A stretch of DNA of 17,289 nucleotides, from the NCBI GenBank assembly GCA_947595555.1, contig CANQES010000021.1, positions 1-17,289 on the forward strand. The letters run 5' to 3'. Source of the stretch: an uncultured Clostridia bacterium. GTDB taxonomy: Bacteria; Bacillota; Clostridia; TANB77; CAG-508. The position numbers and the translations under genes are program-made. Shown piece by piece: positions 7,998-16,020 of the stretch. The first letter of the stretch is position 1; every line of letters starts with the position of its first letter. The notes under the pieces are model-generated. The model was given only the letters and a program-made list of their open reading frames with translations. It did no database searches and had not been told where the DNA came from.

Positions 7998-9935
7998 TCA
8001 TTTGAGGTTGTTAATATTTTCCCGAATTAGTTCATTTCTTAATACATTTTGTGTTGTATTTACTATTATTTTTGTATTTTTTAATTCATTATATATTTTT
8101 TCTAAGTTTTTATAATCTACCAATGAATAATCTACAAACATTAAATCTTTATAAATGTCATATTTATCTTCGTAATTTTTATATAATAAAACATTATTTA
8201 TAACTTCATTATAATCCTTGCTACTTATTTCATGTTCTATATTATTAATTATTTTTTCTTTATCATTTCTTATTTTATATACACTAATTCCAAGCACTAT
8301 TCCTATGATATTTACTAATATTATTATAATTCCTATTAAATATGATAATGTTTCTTTAGAATCTTTTATCAAATTCTTTTCATTATTGTTGTTTTTAGTA
8401 GTAATAATTGCAAATAAAGTTATCCATAACACCATAATACAGTAAAAAGATATATTAAAATCAATAAAACTATGCAAGGTAAGTAGTATAAAAGCTATGT
8501 CTATTTCTGAAATTTTTTCTTTTTTACTTAATATTTGTCTTATACTATATAGAATTATGGTCATTAATGATATAAAGCCTATTATTCCTGTTTCTATAAA
8601 GGTTTGAGATATAAAACTATGGCTTTCTGTTGATTCATAATAATATGACTGTACATCTTCATAATTATATAGCCATCCTCTACCACCTGTTCCAAAGAAT
8701 ATATTGTTTCTTATAATTTTTAATGAATCTATAAAATATACTCCTCTTTCCCATGAACTTTTTTGTGTTGATGATATGCTTTGTATTTTTTCAACTAATT
8801 TAACTGGTAAGTATGCATAATTTAATGGAAATTTTTCTCCATTTATCTGTAATGAATTTATAGTTAGTCCTTGTTGGAATTTTTTGCTACTTGAATTGAA
8901 AAATATAACTATATCCACTGTTTCACTTGAAGTTGTAAATTTTATTTCTTTTTTTCCTTTTTCATTACCTATTTCGATTTTATGTTCTTCTATTTTATCA
9001 TAATATTTATTTTCTTCTCTTATTGTTATTGTATAATTTTTTGTATTAATAAAGCTTGATTTTGCTTGTATGTCAAATACAAATGTATATTCTTTGTTTT
9101 TTCCTACATTTAAAATATTTCTTCTTATTTGATTGTTACTTTCTCCATTTTTAAATATTTCTAAAGGTACATCTAAGTTTATTCCTATTATATAAAAAAT
9201 AATAAATAATAAGATTATTATCATAAGCATAATTATGTATTTTAATTTTATTGTATTTCTTTTTATTAAAAATAAATACAATAAATATAAAATGGTAAAC
9301 ATTATTAATACGCCTCTAGAATATGTTAATATTAAACATGTTCCAAAGATTATTATTAAAATTCCATATATTATTTTATGTTCTTTAAATCTATTTAAAC
9401 ATAGTAGTATATCTATTGCCATTATTATTGCAAATGAATTTGCATACCCTAGGCTTGAAAACATTCTATGTTCTATATTCATTACATGTGGAATGCCTAT
9501 TATTTTTAAATTTTCATATATTATGCCACATGTTAATTCTTCAATACCAATAATTGCAAGTATTACTCCACTTGCAATTATTGTATTTATAAATATTTTT
9601 TTGTTTTCTTCGTTTTTTATTATTATTTGTTTTACTATATAATATATACTGTATATTGATATGTTTTTTATTAGTAATATGATTGTGTCTTCTAAATTGC
9701 TATAGCTTTTAAATATTAAAGGAATCAATGGTGAAATGCAAAATACAAGTACTACTATATCTATTTTTTTATTTATTAATTTTTCTTTTTTTATTGCTAT
9801 TTTATATAACATTACCATTGTTCCAATTAATGTTATTATTATATTTAGTTCTAAACAATTATATTTTATAGGTGTTCCAACTAATATAAATGAACAAACT
9901 ATTATTATTAATCCTAATATTTTTAATACTTTCAC
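7998..9935 (-). CDS. O-antigen ligase/polymerase-like (WaaL/Wzy superfamily) membrane protein
   Basis: 645 aa, polytopic. About ten hydrophobic helices alternate with Lys/Asn-rich loops. YSRGVLI (205-211) is the conserved arginine loop of the family. A large loop at about 263-370 looks like an inserted beta-sandwich (TFVFDIQAK, YTITIREE, TVDIVIFFNSS, LTINSLQINGE). It is followed by the Wzy_C-type core: SSWERGVYFIDSLKII (393-408), GTGGRGW (415-421) and ESHSFISQTFIETGIIGF (437-454), where the His is the family's catalytic-loop residue. Members transfer or polymerise lipid-linked glycans on the outer membrane face. After the last helix (about 532-552) a helical, TPR-like cytoplasmic or outside tail ends abruptly and may be shortened by a frameshift at 8001-8003. 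The start is GTG at 9935 with AAAGGA upstream, 15 nt after the pilin/LRR frame. In a Gram-positive it would act on wall or secreted polysaccharide. Confidence 0.85.
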   Translation of the reverse strand: MKVLKILGLIIIVCSFILVGTPIKYNCLELNIIITLIGTMVMLYKIAIKKEKLINKKIDIVVLVFCISPLIPLIFKSYSNLEDTIILLIKNISIYSIYYIVKQIIIKNEENKKIFINTIIASGVILAIIGIEELTCGIIYENLKIIGIPHVMNIEHRMFSSLGYANSFAIIMAIDILLCLNRFKEHKIIYGILIIIFGTCLILTYSRGVLIMFTILYLLYLFLIKRNTIKLKYIIMLMIIILLFIIFYIIGINLDVPLEIFKNGESNNQIRRNILNVGKNKEYTFVFDIQAKSSFINTKNYTITIREENKYYDKIEEHKIEIGNEKGKKEIKFTTSSETVDIVIFFNSSSKKFQQGLTINSLQINGEKFPLNYAYLPVKLVEKIQSISSTQKSSWERGVYFIDSLKIIRNNIFFGTGGRGWLYNYEDVQSYYYESTESHSFISQTFIETGIIGFISLMTIILYSIRQILSKKEKISEIDIAFILLTLHSFIDFNISFYCIMVLWITLFAIITTKNNNNEKNLIKDSKETLSYLIGIIIILVNIIGIVLGISVYKIRNDKEKIINNIEHEISSKDYNEVINNVLLYKNYEDKYDIYKDLMFVDYSLVDYKNLEKIYNELKNTKIIVNTTQNVLRNELIRENINNLK

Positions 9936-9950
9936 TTTTTTTCCTTTTTA

Positions 9951-10975
9951 TTAGTTGTTAGAATAAATTATTTCTATGGTATGATTTTCCACGCCATAGT
10001 CATCAGCCCATTCATCTTCCCAACCGCTAGGCTTAGCATCAGCAGAATTAAACGGAACTTTAATTTTCATCAAATAGTCACCAGATACATCACTCATATA
10101 AAAAGCATAGCGTTCTATCTTGTCAACAGAATCAGGTACATCTATCGTTACGTTACATTTGAAGTTGATAAAAGCTTGATGCTCAATTTCTTTTAATCCT
10201 TTAGGAAGTTTTATTGTCTCTAAATTTACAATATTTGAAAAACATGCTGGTGGAATTTTTAAAACTTGTTTCCCGTTTATTTTACTTGGTATGACCAAAT
10301 TAGTTATAATTTCTCCGTTTTCATCTGTCAAAGTCACTCTCTCATTTTTAGCGTCATAGTAGCTTAAGTAATTTTTAATTCTAAGCGTTCCATCTTCCTC
10401 TACATCAAATAGATATGAATAATCTTCTATTTCTTCTGTATAATTATCTACAAGATAACCTAATCTTCTTATATCTGTGACACTTGTTCCATAATATACA
10501 ACTTCATATTTTTTTGTAGTATTTTCACTTTTTGCAATTTTTAAATTCTGATTTGAAATATCTGCTACTTTTTCTAATTGTGCTACCTCTTCTATAACTT
10601 CTTCTAATTTATATACATCAGTTGTATCTGTTCCATTTCCAAAAGCTTGTGATCCTCCCATAAGCTTAGTAACATCTATTATATTATTTTCGTCAATTAT
10701 TAATTTTTCTCTTAAATATCCTAATAAGTCTCCCTCATAACTTCCAGTATTTTTTTCTATATAATATGAAGATGCTTCTAAATTAATCTTCTCATATATA
10801 CTAGTATGTACTGTTTCTGTTTTTGCCTCCTTTGTTCTACTTAGTATTCCATTTTGTCCGAGTTAAAGTTGCTATACTGACTCCGTGCTAAAATTAATAG
10901 CACTATTATTGTTATCACTAATGCTATTAAGGTTATTCCTTTATCAGATATTTTATTTTTCTTTAATTTTTTCAT
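9951..10975 (-). pseudogene. Frameshifted pilin-headed leucine-rich-repeat (LRR_5/BspA-like) protein
   Basis: ATG at 10975 with AGGAGGG just upstream encodes MKKLKKNKISDKG, then the prepilin-type helix ITLIALVITII up to ILA. An extra base at 10885 then shifts the frame, and a second at 10860, exactly 24 coding bases on, shifts it again; translation stops soon after. Ignoring both bases gives one 340-aa protein (1023 nt with stop): GVSIATLT, GQNGILSRTKEAKTET, a helical stalk, a region around YLFDVEEDGTLRIKNYLSYY, and LRR_5-type units (VIPSKINGKQVLKIPPACF, LETIKLPKGLKEIEHQAF, IDVPDSVDKIERYAFY) ending in a WEDEWADDYG tail. Intact relatives are exported surface or adhesion proteins. Both extra bases are a C before GG on the coding strand, so assembly or sequencing error is as likely as real decay. 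The C-terminal codons are G+C-richer (about 48% over 9991-10050). Confidence 0.8.
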
Positions 10976-11019
10976 TTTTCCCTCCTAGTTTCTTTTGTTT
11001 TTCTTAGATTATAATTTTT

Positions 11020-11664
11020 TCATTCATTAAATAAATTTTTAATTGCTTTTTTTCTAATTCTTTGTATTGCATTATCAATGGATTTTACTGGTGCATCTAG
11101 TTTTTCAGCAATTGACATATAGCTTTCTCCCTTAATAAATCTATCTAAAACTTGTTTTTCAAATTTACTTAAATTTTTATTTACGGCATTTTCCACTTCT
11201 GAATAATACTCTTTTTTCATAACTGTTTCTAATGGGTCTTCAATTGTTTTACTGTTAAAAGTATCTATTAATTCTACACTATCTTCTTCATTATTGTCAT
11301 AAGCTGCTGTGTTTAAAGATAAATAAGAATTAAGTGGTATATGTTTTTGACGATTAGAACTTTTTATTGCACTAATTAAATGTCTTTCAATACAAATATT
11401 TGCAAAAGATTTGAATGTATTTTGCTTTTCTGCATTAAAATTCTTGATAGCTTTAAATAATCCTATCATTCCTTCTTGAATAACGTCTTCTTTTTCAGCA
11501 CCTATAATAAAGTATCTTCCTACTTTGATATTTACTAATTCTTTATATTTATCTAATAAGTAGGACAAGGCTTTTTCGTCTCCTTGTTTGATTAGAGATA
11601 CTATTTGTTCATCTGTTAGTTGTTCAAATTGATTAGTAGTATAAAATACATTATCGTTTTGCAT
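11020..11664 (-). CDS. sigH: RNA polymerase sporulation/stationary-phase sigma factor SigH (Spo0H)
   Basis: 214 aa, the usual SigH length. It directs RNA polymerase to stationary-phase and early sporulation promoters. The sequence follows the Bacillus SigH pattern along its length: LTDEQIVSLIKQGDEKAL at the start, IGAEKEDVIQEGMIGLFKA for region 2 (core binding and -10 recognition), RQKHIPLNSYLSL after region 2.4, and a C-terminal helix-turn-helix (YMSIAEKLDAPVKSIDNAI) for region 4.2. GGAGG lies 13 nt before the ATG, a long spacing, but no nearer in-frame start exists and the N-terminus aligns from here. It has its own promoter at 11701-11729. In many Firmicutes sigH lies near rpmG-secE; here it sits between a GH18 gene and a pilin-type gene. 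A SigH paralogue cannot be excluded. Confidence 0.92.
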   Translation of the reverse strand: MQNDNVFYTTNQFEQLTDEQIVSLIKQGDEKALSYLLDKYKELVNIKVGRYFIIGAEKEDVIQEGMIGLFKAIKNFNAEKQNTFKSFANICIERHLISAIKSSNRQKHIPLNSYLSLNTAAYDNNEEDSVELIDTFNSKTIEDPLETVMKKEYYSEVENAVNKNLSKFEKQVLDRFIKGESYMSIAEKLDAPVKSIDNAIQRIRKKAIKNLFNE

Positions 11665-11682
11665 TTGCTAGAATATACCTCC

Positions 11683-11737
11683 AAAACGTGCTTTTTTAGT
11701 ATTATATACATGAAAATCCTTATTGTCAAGCACTTTT
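11683..11737 (-). promoter_or_regulatory. Inverted repeat bracketing the sigH promoter, possible operator
   Basis: The arms AAAACGTGCTT (11683-11693) and AAGCACTTTT (11728-11737) are complementary over 10 positions with one bulged C. The right arm overlaps the -35 box and the left arm lies just downstream of the start region, so the two flank the whole core promoter. This could be a pair of protein-binding half-sites. It could also be chance in AT-rich DNA, or part of a weak GH18 terminator. Confidence 0.25.
11701..11729 (-). promoter_or_regulatory. Consensus sigma-A-type promoter of sigH
   Basis: On the minus strand: TTGACA (11724-11729), a 17-nt spacer and TATAAT (11701-11706), a full 12 of 12 match. 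It lies in the 81-base gap after the GH18 gene, whose stop is at 11746, giving a leader of about 30 nt before the sigH ATG. In Bacillus, sigH is also read by vegetative sigma-A. Confidence 0.92.
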
Positions 11738-11745
11738 AGAAGATT

Positions 11746-13425
11746 TTATTTTAATTCTAACTCTTGTTGGAACATTTTCCAAACGCCATCTGATTCCATT
11801 CCTTTTTGCCATGAAGCAACTCCTGCTAATTTATTTTCTACAATAAGTGATACTTTAGCTTTTAATGACTCTAAATCTTCTACCCATATTTGTTTTTTGT
11901 TTGCTCCATCAGTATATTCAACATAATTTTGTTTTAATTCTTCATCCCATGTTTTTTGTGCATTATTTGGAATAACCCCATTAATGTTTTTCATGTCCAC
12001 CGTTGGGTTACTTACGATGTTTCCATTAGAATTGGTTGTCCAAACTCTTGTATAAAAAGGAACTCCTAAAATAATTTTATCAGCATCAATGTCCTCTGTT
12101 TGTAAAAATTTATTTAAGTTTAGTTGTACCCAATTGTAGCCTGCTGTTGTTCCTGGCTTTGTGCTAGAAACTCCATATTCATCATATGCCATAAATACAA
12201 TGTAATCTGCTACATCTCCAATTACATGTCTATCAAAACACATTGACCATGTTTCTCCACCATCTGGCGCAGTTACATCAACAGATGTTACAAATCCTAA
12301 TTCTTTTAATCTTGGTGTCAACTCAATAATAAATCTTGAAAACATATCTTTATCTTCTTGTTTCATATTTTCGAAATCTATATTAATACCATCTAAATTA
12401 TATTTTGCACAGGCTTTAATTATATCTTCTATTAAATCTTGTCTTTTATTAAAACTATTTACAATATTAGAAGTAACTTCTAGACTTTTCTTTGTGGCTT
12501 CTGCATTTGAAAACATTGGCCAAACTTTATATCCATTTTCATGTGCCCATGATACATATGCTTCTCCACTGGTTCCTACGTTTTCTCTAAATTTACCATT
12601 ACTATCTAAATAGAAAAATGCAGGTGATACAACATTTACACCATCTATTGTTGTTCCACTTCTATCAGGTGCAGAACCACTAGTAGAATAATATTCCCAT
12701 GTTAAATTGATTTTTCCTTCAATTTGCTTTTCTGCTTCCATTTCTTCTCTAACAGAATATTCATTTTCTAATTTATTGGCCTTTACATATCCCACTTTTC
12801 CATTATCTGTTCTAATTCTTGCATAACCATCATTAGTTGATATTACAATTACACTATTTCCTTTTTTTATTCTGTCTATTGTTTTTGCAATAAAATTAGT
12901 AGATGATTTTACTGATAAATCTGAAGATACAATAGCTCTTCTTTGTTCTCTATCTAATGAATCCATTGTAATAACTTTTGTATTCTCAATGTTTTCTATG
13001 TCAATATTGTAAACATCTTTCATTTCAGAAATTGGTAAATATTCAATATTGTCTTTTACAATAACATGTGCATATATATTTTTTTGTGAGCCATTTATTC
13101 TAATGATATTTTCGTCAAAACCAATAGTAGCTATTTTTTTATCATATGTTGTTACAATTTGATTATTTTCTTTGTCATCATATATATATTTATCAAAGAA
13201 GTTGGCAACATCTGCTTTTGAAAGATAAATTATATCATCTTCGATTAAAATGTCGTTTTTCAAATTTTCTGTGACATTTCTATTGTTAATAACTAAATTT
13301 GTTGTTTTATTGTTGTCTAGTATAATAAAATCATTTGCGATAAATCCAGCAAATATTAAAATAATAACTATCAAAATACCAAGAAATGCTTTTTTTATTA
13401 CTTTCTTCTTTTTTTCTTTTTCCAT
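11746..13425 (-). CDS. Membrane-anchored GH18-family hydrolase with SH3 domain (spore/cell-wall type)
   Basis: 559 aa. A basic N-terminus and one helix (about 12-34) anchor it, with the rest outside. Residues about 43-155 resemble the copper-amine-oxidase N-terminal-like wall domain common in Clostridia (LVINNRNVTENLKNDILIED, YLSKADVANFF, ATIGFDENIIRINGS, YLPISEM). Residues about 165-221 form a bacterial SH3 domain (SVKSSTNFIAKTI, GYARIRTDNGKVGYVKA). The GH18 barrel runs from about 237 to 559. It has the catalytic DGINIDFE (345-352, acid Glu352), then MAYDEY (412-417) and the C-terminal ASWQKGMESDGVW, as in YaaH/SleL-like enzymes that cut N-acetylglucosamine linkages in spore cortex or wall. 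Whether it acts on spores is inferred. GGAG precedes the ATG; it is 14 nt after alkD and last in the helicase operon. Confidence 0.9.
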   Translation of the reverse strand: MEKEKKKKVIKKAFLGILIVIILIFAGFIANDFIILDNNKTTNLVINNRNVTENLKNDILIEDDIIYLSKADVANFFDKYIYDDKENNQIVTTYDKKIATIGFDENIIRINGSQKNIYAHVIVKDNIEYLPISEMKDVYNIDIENIENTKVITMDSLDREQRRAIVSSDLSVKSSTNFIAKTIDRIKKGNSVIVISTNDGYARIRTDNGKVGYVKANKLENEYSVREEMEAEKQIEGKINLTWEYYSTSGSAPDRSGTTIDGVNVVSPAFFYLDSNGKFRENVGTSGEAYVSWAHENGYKVWPMFSNAEATKKSLEVTSNIVNSFNKRQDLIEDIIKACAKYNLDGINIDFENMKQEDKDMFSRFIIELTPRLKELGFVTSVDVTAPDGGETWSMCFDRHVIGDVADYIVFMAYDEYGVSSTKPGTTAGYNWVQLNLNKFLQTEDIDADKIILGVPFYTRVWTTNSNGNIVSNPTVDMKNINGVIPNNAQKTWDEELKQNYVEYTDGANKKQIWVEDLESLKAKVSLIVENKLAGVASWQKGMESDGVWKMFQQELELK

Positions 13426-13439
13426 GTTTTTCTCCTTTT

Positions 13440-14126
13440 TTACACTATTTTCATTTTTCTTAATTCTTTTTTTTGTTCATCTGTAATTCTATAAGATTCA
13501 ATTGCTTTTTGTAAAGCTTTATTATATGTAAATTCATCTAATTCTACTTCTTTCAAATATGAAATTGTTTCTTCATAAAATTTAACTAAACACAAAGATA
13601 TTGCCCATGCAACTGCCATTTTTACATAGTATCCTTCGTTTTTTATAGACTTAAATATTTTGAAATCATCTTCCAAATATTGTTTATCAATATAATAATC
13701 TAAAATCATGACAACAGCAAATCGAATATCAAATTCTTTAGTAGATTTTAGATATTCTTGTATTAGCTCCCACATCTCTTTTTTATAATTCTTAGTTACC
13801 TTTAGACTAGCACAGAATACATCGCAAATTGCCCAATTGTTAATTTTAGGCACAAACTTTTTTATCTGTTGTTCGATGTTGATAAAGTCATCTTTCATTA
13901 ATCCTATTAACATGCCCTGTAACATAACTTCTTCATAATATTGAATGTCAATTTTTGATAACAATTCTTGAATATTATATTCCCTTGCAAGTTGTTTTGC
14001 ATAATGTCTTAGTACTGGCACTCTCACTCCTATTATATTAGTAGTTCCTGGGCATAATCCACTATGGAATTGTTTATATTTTTCATCTGCTAGCTTAAAT
14101 AATTCTTCTTTTATTATCTTTTTCAT
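13440..14126 (-). CDS. AlkD-like DNA alkylation repair protein (HEAT-like DNA glycosylase)
   Basis: 228 aa, the usual AlkD length, cytoplasmic and mostly helical. AlkD enzymes remove positively charged alkylated purines such as 7-methylguanine without flipping the base. The key residues of Bacillus cereus AlkD (Trp109, Asp113, Arg148, Trp187) have matches with nearly the same spacing: Trp98 and Asp102 in NNWAICDVF, Arg135 in FDIRFAVVM and Trp174 in MAVAWAISL. The N-terminal GVRVPVLRHYAK is also typical. It starts 1 nt after the helicase stop, with AAAGGATCAC inside the helicase 3' end as ribosome binding site, so the two are almost certainly co-transcribed. The conserved pocket suggests an active enzyme, although some AlkD relatives have other roles. 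Confidence 0.9.
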   Translation of the reverse strand: MKKIIKEELFKLADEKYKQFHSGLCPGTTNIIGVRVPVLRHYAKQLAREYNIQELLSKIDIQYYEEVMLQGMLIGLMKDDFINIEQQIKKFVPKINNWAICDVFCASLKVTKNYKKEMWELIQEYLKSTKEFDIRFAVVMILDYYIDKQYLEDDFKIFKSIKNEGYYVKMAVAWAISLCLVKFYEETISYLKEVELDEFTYNKALQKAIESYRITDEQKKELRKMKIV

Positions 14127-14127
14127 T

Positions 14128-15882
14128 TTATTTGTGATCCTTTTGCTTTAGTCTTAGATATCCAAGCTCTTCCCAAACATTATAGGCTAAGTTTAAACGA
14201 AATACTAAAGTAGGTTTTGCTCCTGCTCTATTTTTGTCTACTACACAAGCATAATATCTTATATCTGGATTTTGTGATTTTTCTAAATCAAAAAATTTGT
14301 TATCTACTTCGTTTATTGAATATTCATAATTTTTTAATGTGTCTGAATGAATTTGCTTTAACAAACATAGTGTATCTAATACTTCTTTTACTGTTTTGCT
14401 AACCGCTAAGTCATTTACATTCAAATTAACTGGTAATGTATCACTTTCCGCCAATTGTAGAGTTGAACATATATATATTCCAAAGTTTTGGGCTATGTTT
14501 GAAAGTATTGTTGCTGTTTTCTTTAATTCTTCACCTATACCTATGTTTGCTGTGTCTGTTTTTAATGTGTCATAAAAAACATATTCTATTTTTTCTTTAT
14601 AATAGTAATTAATAATTACCTTTCTTAGTTCATCATTTGTATGGTCTGTTATATTAATAAAATAAATAGAATTATTTATTTGTTCATCTATCCAATTTGT
14701 TACTGCAATAACATTTCTAAATTCTTCTGAATTATTCATTAGCCTTTTTACAAAATTCTTTTGACTTTCTTTTTTCTCTCTTTCTATGAATCCATCTTCA
14801 TCTGTTTTTACATCAGCATTTTTGTCTGGTCGAAATTTGAATTCTAACAATTCTCCTTCTGTTTTTGTTATCTTTTTTTTATACAATTTTTGTATTTGTT
14901 CATTATTTAAAATTGTAGTGATTAAACATAGTCTCATCTTTTCTTCTGACATTTCATTTGATATTATTAGCACTTTTTTATGATGTACTAATGCTGTATG
15001 TGCTGCCATATCAATTGTAAACCTACTTTTTCCTGCATTTGAAGGCATAGCAAATGCCATGGTTTCTCCTTTTCTTATTCCTTTAAACATTTTTGTCAAA
15101 ATCGGAAAAGGTAATGGCAAACCGTTTGTTAAATTATTATCTCCTAATTCCAAGAAATTGGTTAGTCCTTTATTTAATATTGCTCTTTTGAATTTTTCAG
15201 TATCATTTACTTGTACAACAGCACTTTCTACCTCTTCTACTGACATGTCGTCATATAGTTCATAATCTCGTATGTCTACGACTTTATCTTGAATGTCTTT
15301 TATCGGTATTGCTAAGTAGTTTTTTCTTAACGCAAATAGTTTTTTTAATTCAATATATATTTTTTCCATATTGTATTTTTTGTTTCTTACTTCTTCTTTT
15401 AGCTGATTTTTAAGTTCATAAACCGCTTCTGAATCTTTTGAAAAGTTGTATCCTTCTTTTGCTAATTCAGAACTATATGCTCCCCCTTCTGTAAATAACA
15501 CACTTTTATATATGTTTAGCATGTCCGGATCTTCAAAATAACATTCATCATGTAAATAGAAAAATTTAACTATAAACCTTGGATCATTTAATAATAGTCC
15601 AATGTAATGTCTTTCTAATTCTGGATTACTTATTTTTTTAGGAAACATTTCTGATAATTCTTCTTTTGTATCTCGTTTTGATGATTTTTTTTGTTTTTTA
15701 GTTTTATCGTTATTTGCTTTTTTTGTTCCTTTTTGCCCTAACATTTCTATTTTTTTTAGTGCTGATTGATAGTCCCTTTGTGCCAAGTCTATTTTTATTT
15801 TTTTTATGATGTCAACATTTTCCTCTGTTACTGGTATGCTATTTATTAATTCGTATAATTTATCATTTTTATTTTGCTCCAT
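14128..15882 (-). CDS. DnaB-like replicative helicase homologue
   Basis: 584 aa from the chosen ATG at 15882, which has AAAGGAGG 4 nt upstream. A longer frame to 15936 would start inside the -35 box and is rejected. A Lys-rich N-terminal segment (about 50-75) precedes a DnaB-type N-terminal helical domain (about 85-160: NPELERHYIGLLLNDPRF). The RecA-like ATPase core begins near 255. It has Walker A AMPSNAGKSR (278-287; usually GRPSMGKT), ISNEMSEEKMR matching the SLEMS motif, YVFYDTL at Walker B, and a DKNRAG arginine segment near the C-terminus. A charged insertion after motif 1a (about 345-385) is unusual. DnaB unwinds DNA at the fork as a hexameric ring; the divergence here suggests a second, accessory or element-derived copy. 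It is first in an operon with AlkD and GH18 genes. Confidence 0.8.
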   Translation of the reverse strand: MEQNKNDKLYELINSIPVTEENVDIIKKIKIDLAQRDYQSALKKIEMLGQKGTKKANNDKTKKQKKSSKRDTKEELSEMFPKKISNPELERHYIGLLLNDPRFIVKFFYLHDECYFEDPDMLNIYKSVLFTEGGAYSSELAKEGYNFSKDSEAVYELKNQLKEEVRNKKYNMEKIYIELKKLFALRKNYLAIPIKDIQDKVVDIRDYELYDDMSVEEVESAVVQVNDTEKFKRAILNKGLTNFLELGDNNLTNGLPLPFPILTKMFKGIRKGETMAFAMPSNAGKSRFTIDMAAHTALVHHKKVLIISNEMSEEKMRLCLITTILNNEQIQKLYKKKITKTEGELLEFKFRPDKNADVKTDEDGFIEREKKESQKNFVKRLMNNSEEFRNVIAVTNWIDEQINNSIYFINITDHTNDELRKVIINYYYKEKIEYVFYDTLKTDTANIGIGEELKKTATILSNIAQNFGIYICSTLQLAESDTLPVNLNVNDLAVSKTVKEVLDTLCLLKQIHSDTLKNYEYSINEVDNKFFDLEKSQNPDIRYYACVVDKNRAGAKPTLVFRLNLAYNVWEELGYLRLKQKDHK

Positions 15883-15907
15883 AAAACCTCCTTTATTATT
15901 AATGTCT

Positions 15908-15936
15908 ATTATATTATTTTTTATTTTTTTTTGCAA
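15908..15936 (-). promoter_or_regulatory. Promoter of the helicase-alkD-GH18 operon
   Basis: On the minus strand: TTGCAA (15931-15936, 4 of 6), a 17-nt A-rich spacer and TATAAT (15908-15913, perfect). The expected start is near 15900, just before the ribosome binding site of the helicase. It lies in the 138-base gap after the right FGE-fold gene, where I found no strong terminator. Confidence 0.75.
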
Positions 15937-16020
15937 TATTTTTATGATAAGTTAAAAACAAATTTGTTACATATACATTACCAGCTTTTATATCCCACTC
16001 TTATCTCGCAATAATCAACA

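Noticed and set aside
11008..11013. TATAAT-like box on the minus strand before the pilin/LRR gene
   Set aside because: No acceptable -35 box lies 16-18 nt upstream; in AT-rich DNA this hexamer alone means little.
15883..15936. Upstream extension of the helicase frame to an ATG at 15936
   Set aside because: It would overlap the -10/-35 boxes and encode the ribosome binding site as KGG; the ATG at 15882 with AAAGGAGG is clearly better.
15960..15980. Palindrome AACAAATTTGTT followed by T-rich sequence after the right FGE-fold gene
   Set aside because: It has no loop and no G+C-rich stem, so it is not a convincing terminator.
15937..16020. Possible DGR template repeat in the gap after the right FGE-fold gene
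   Set aside because: I found no resemblance to the candidate variable region and no run of AAC/AAT-type codons.
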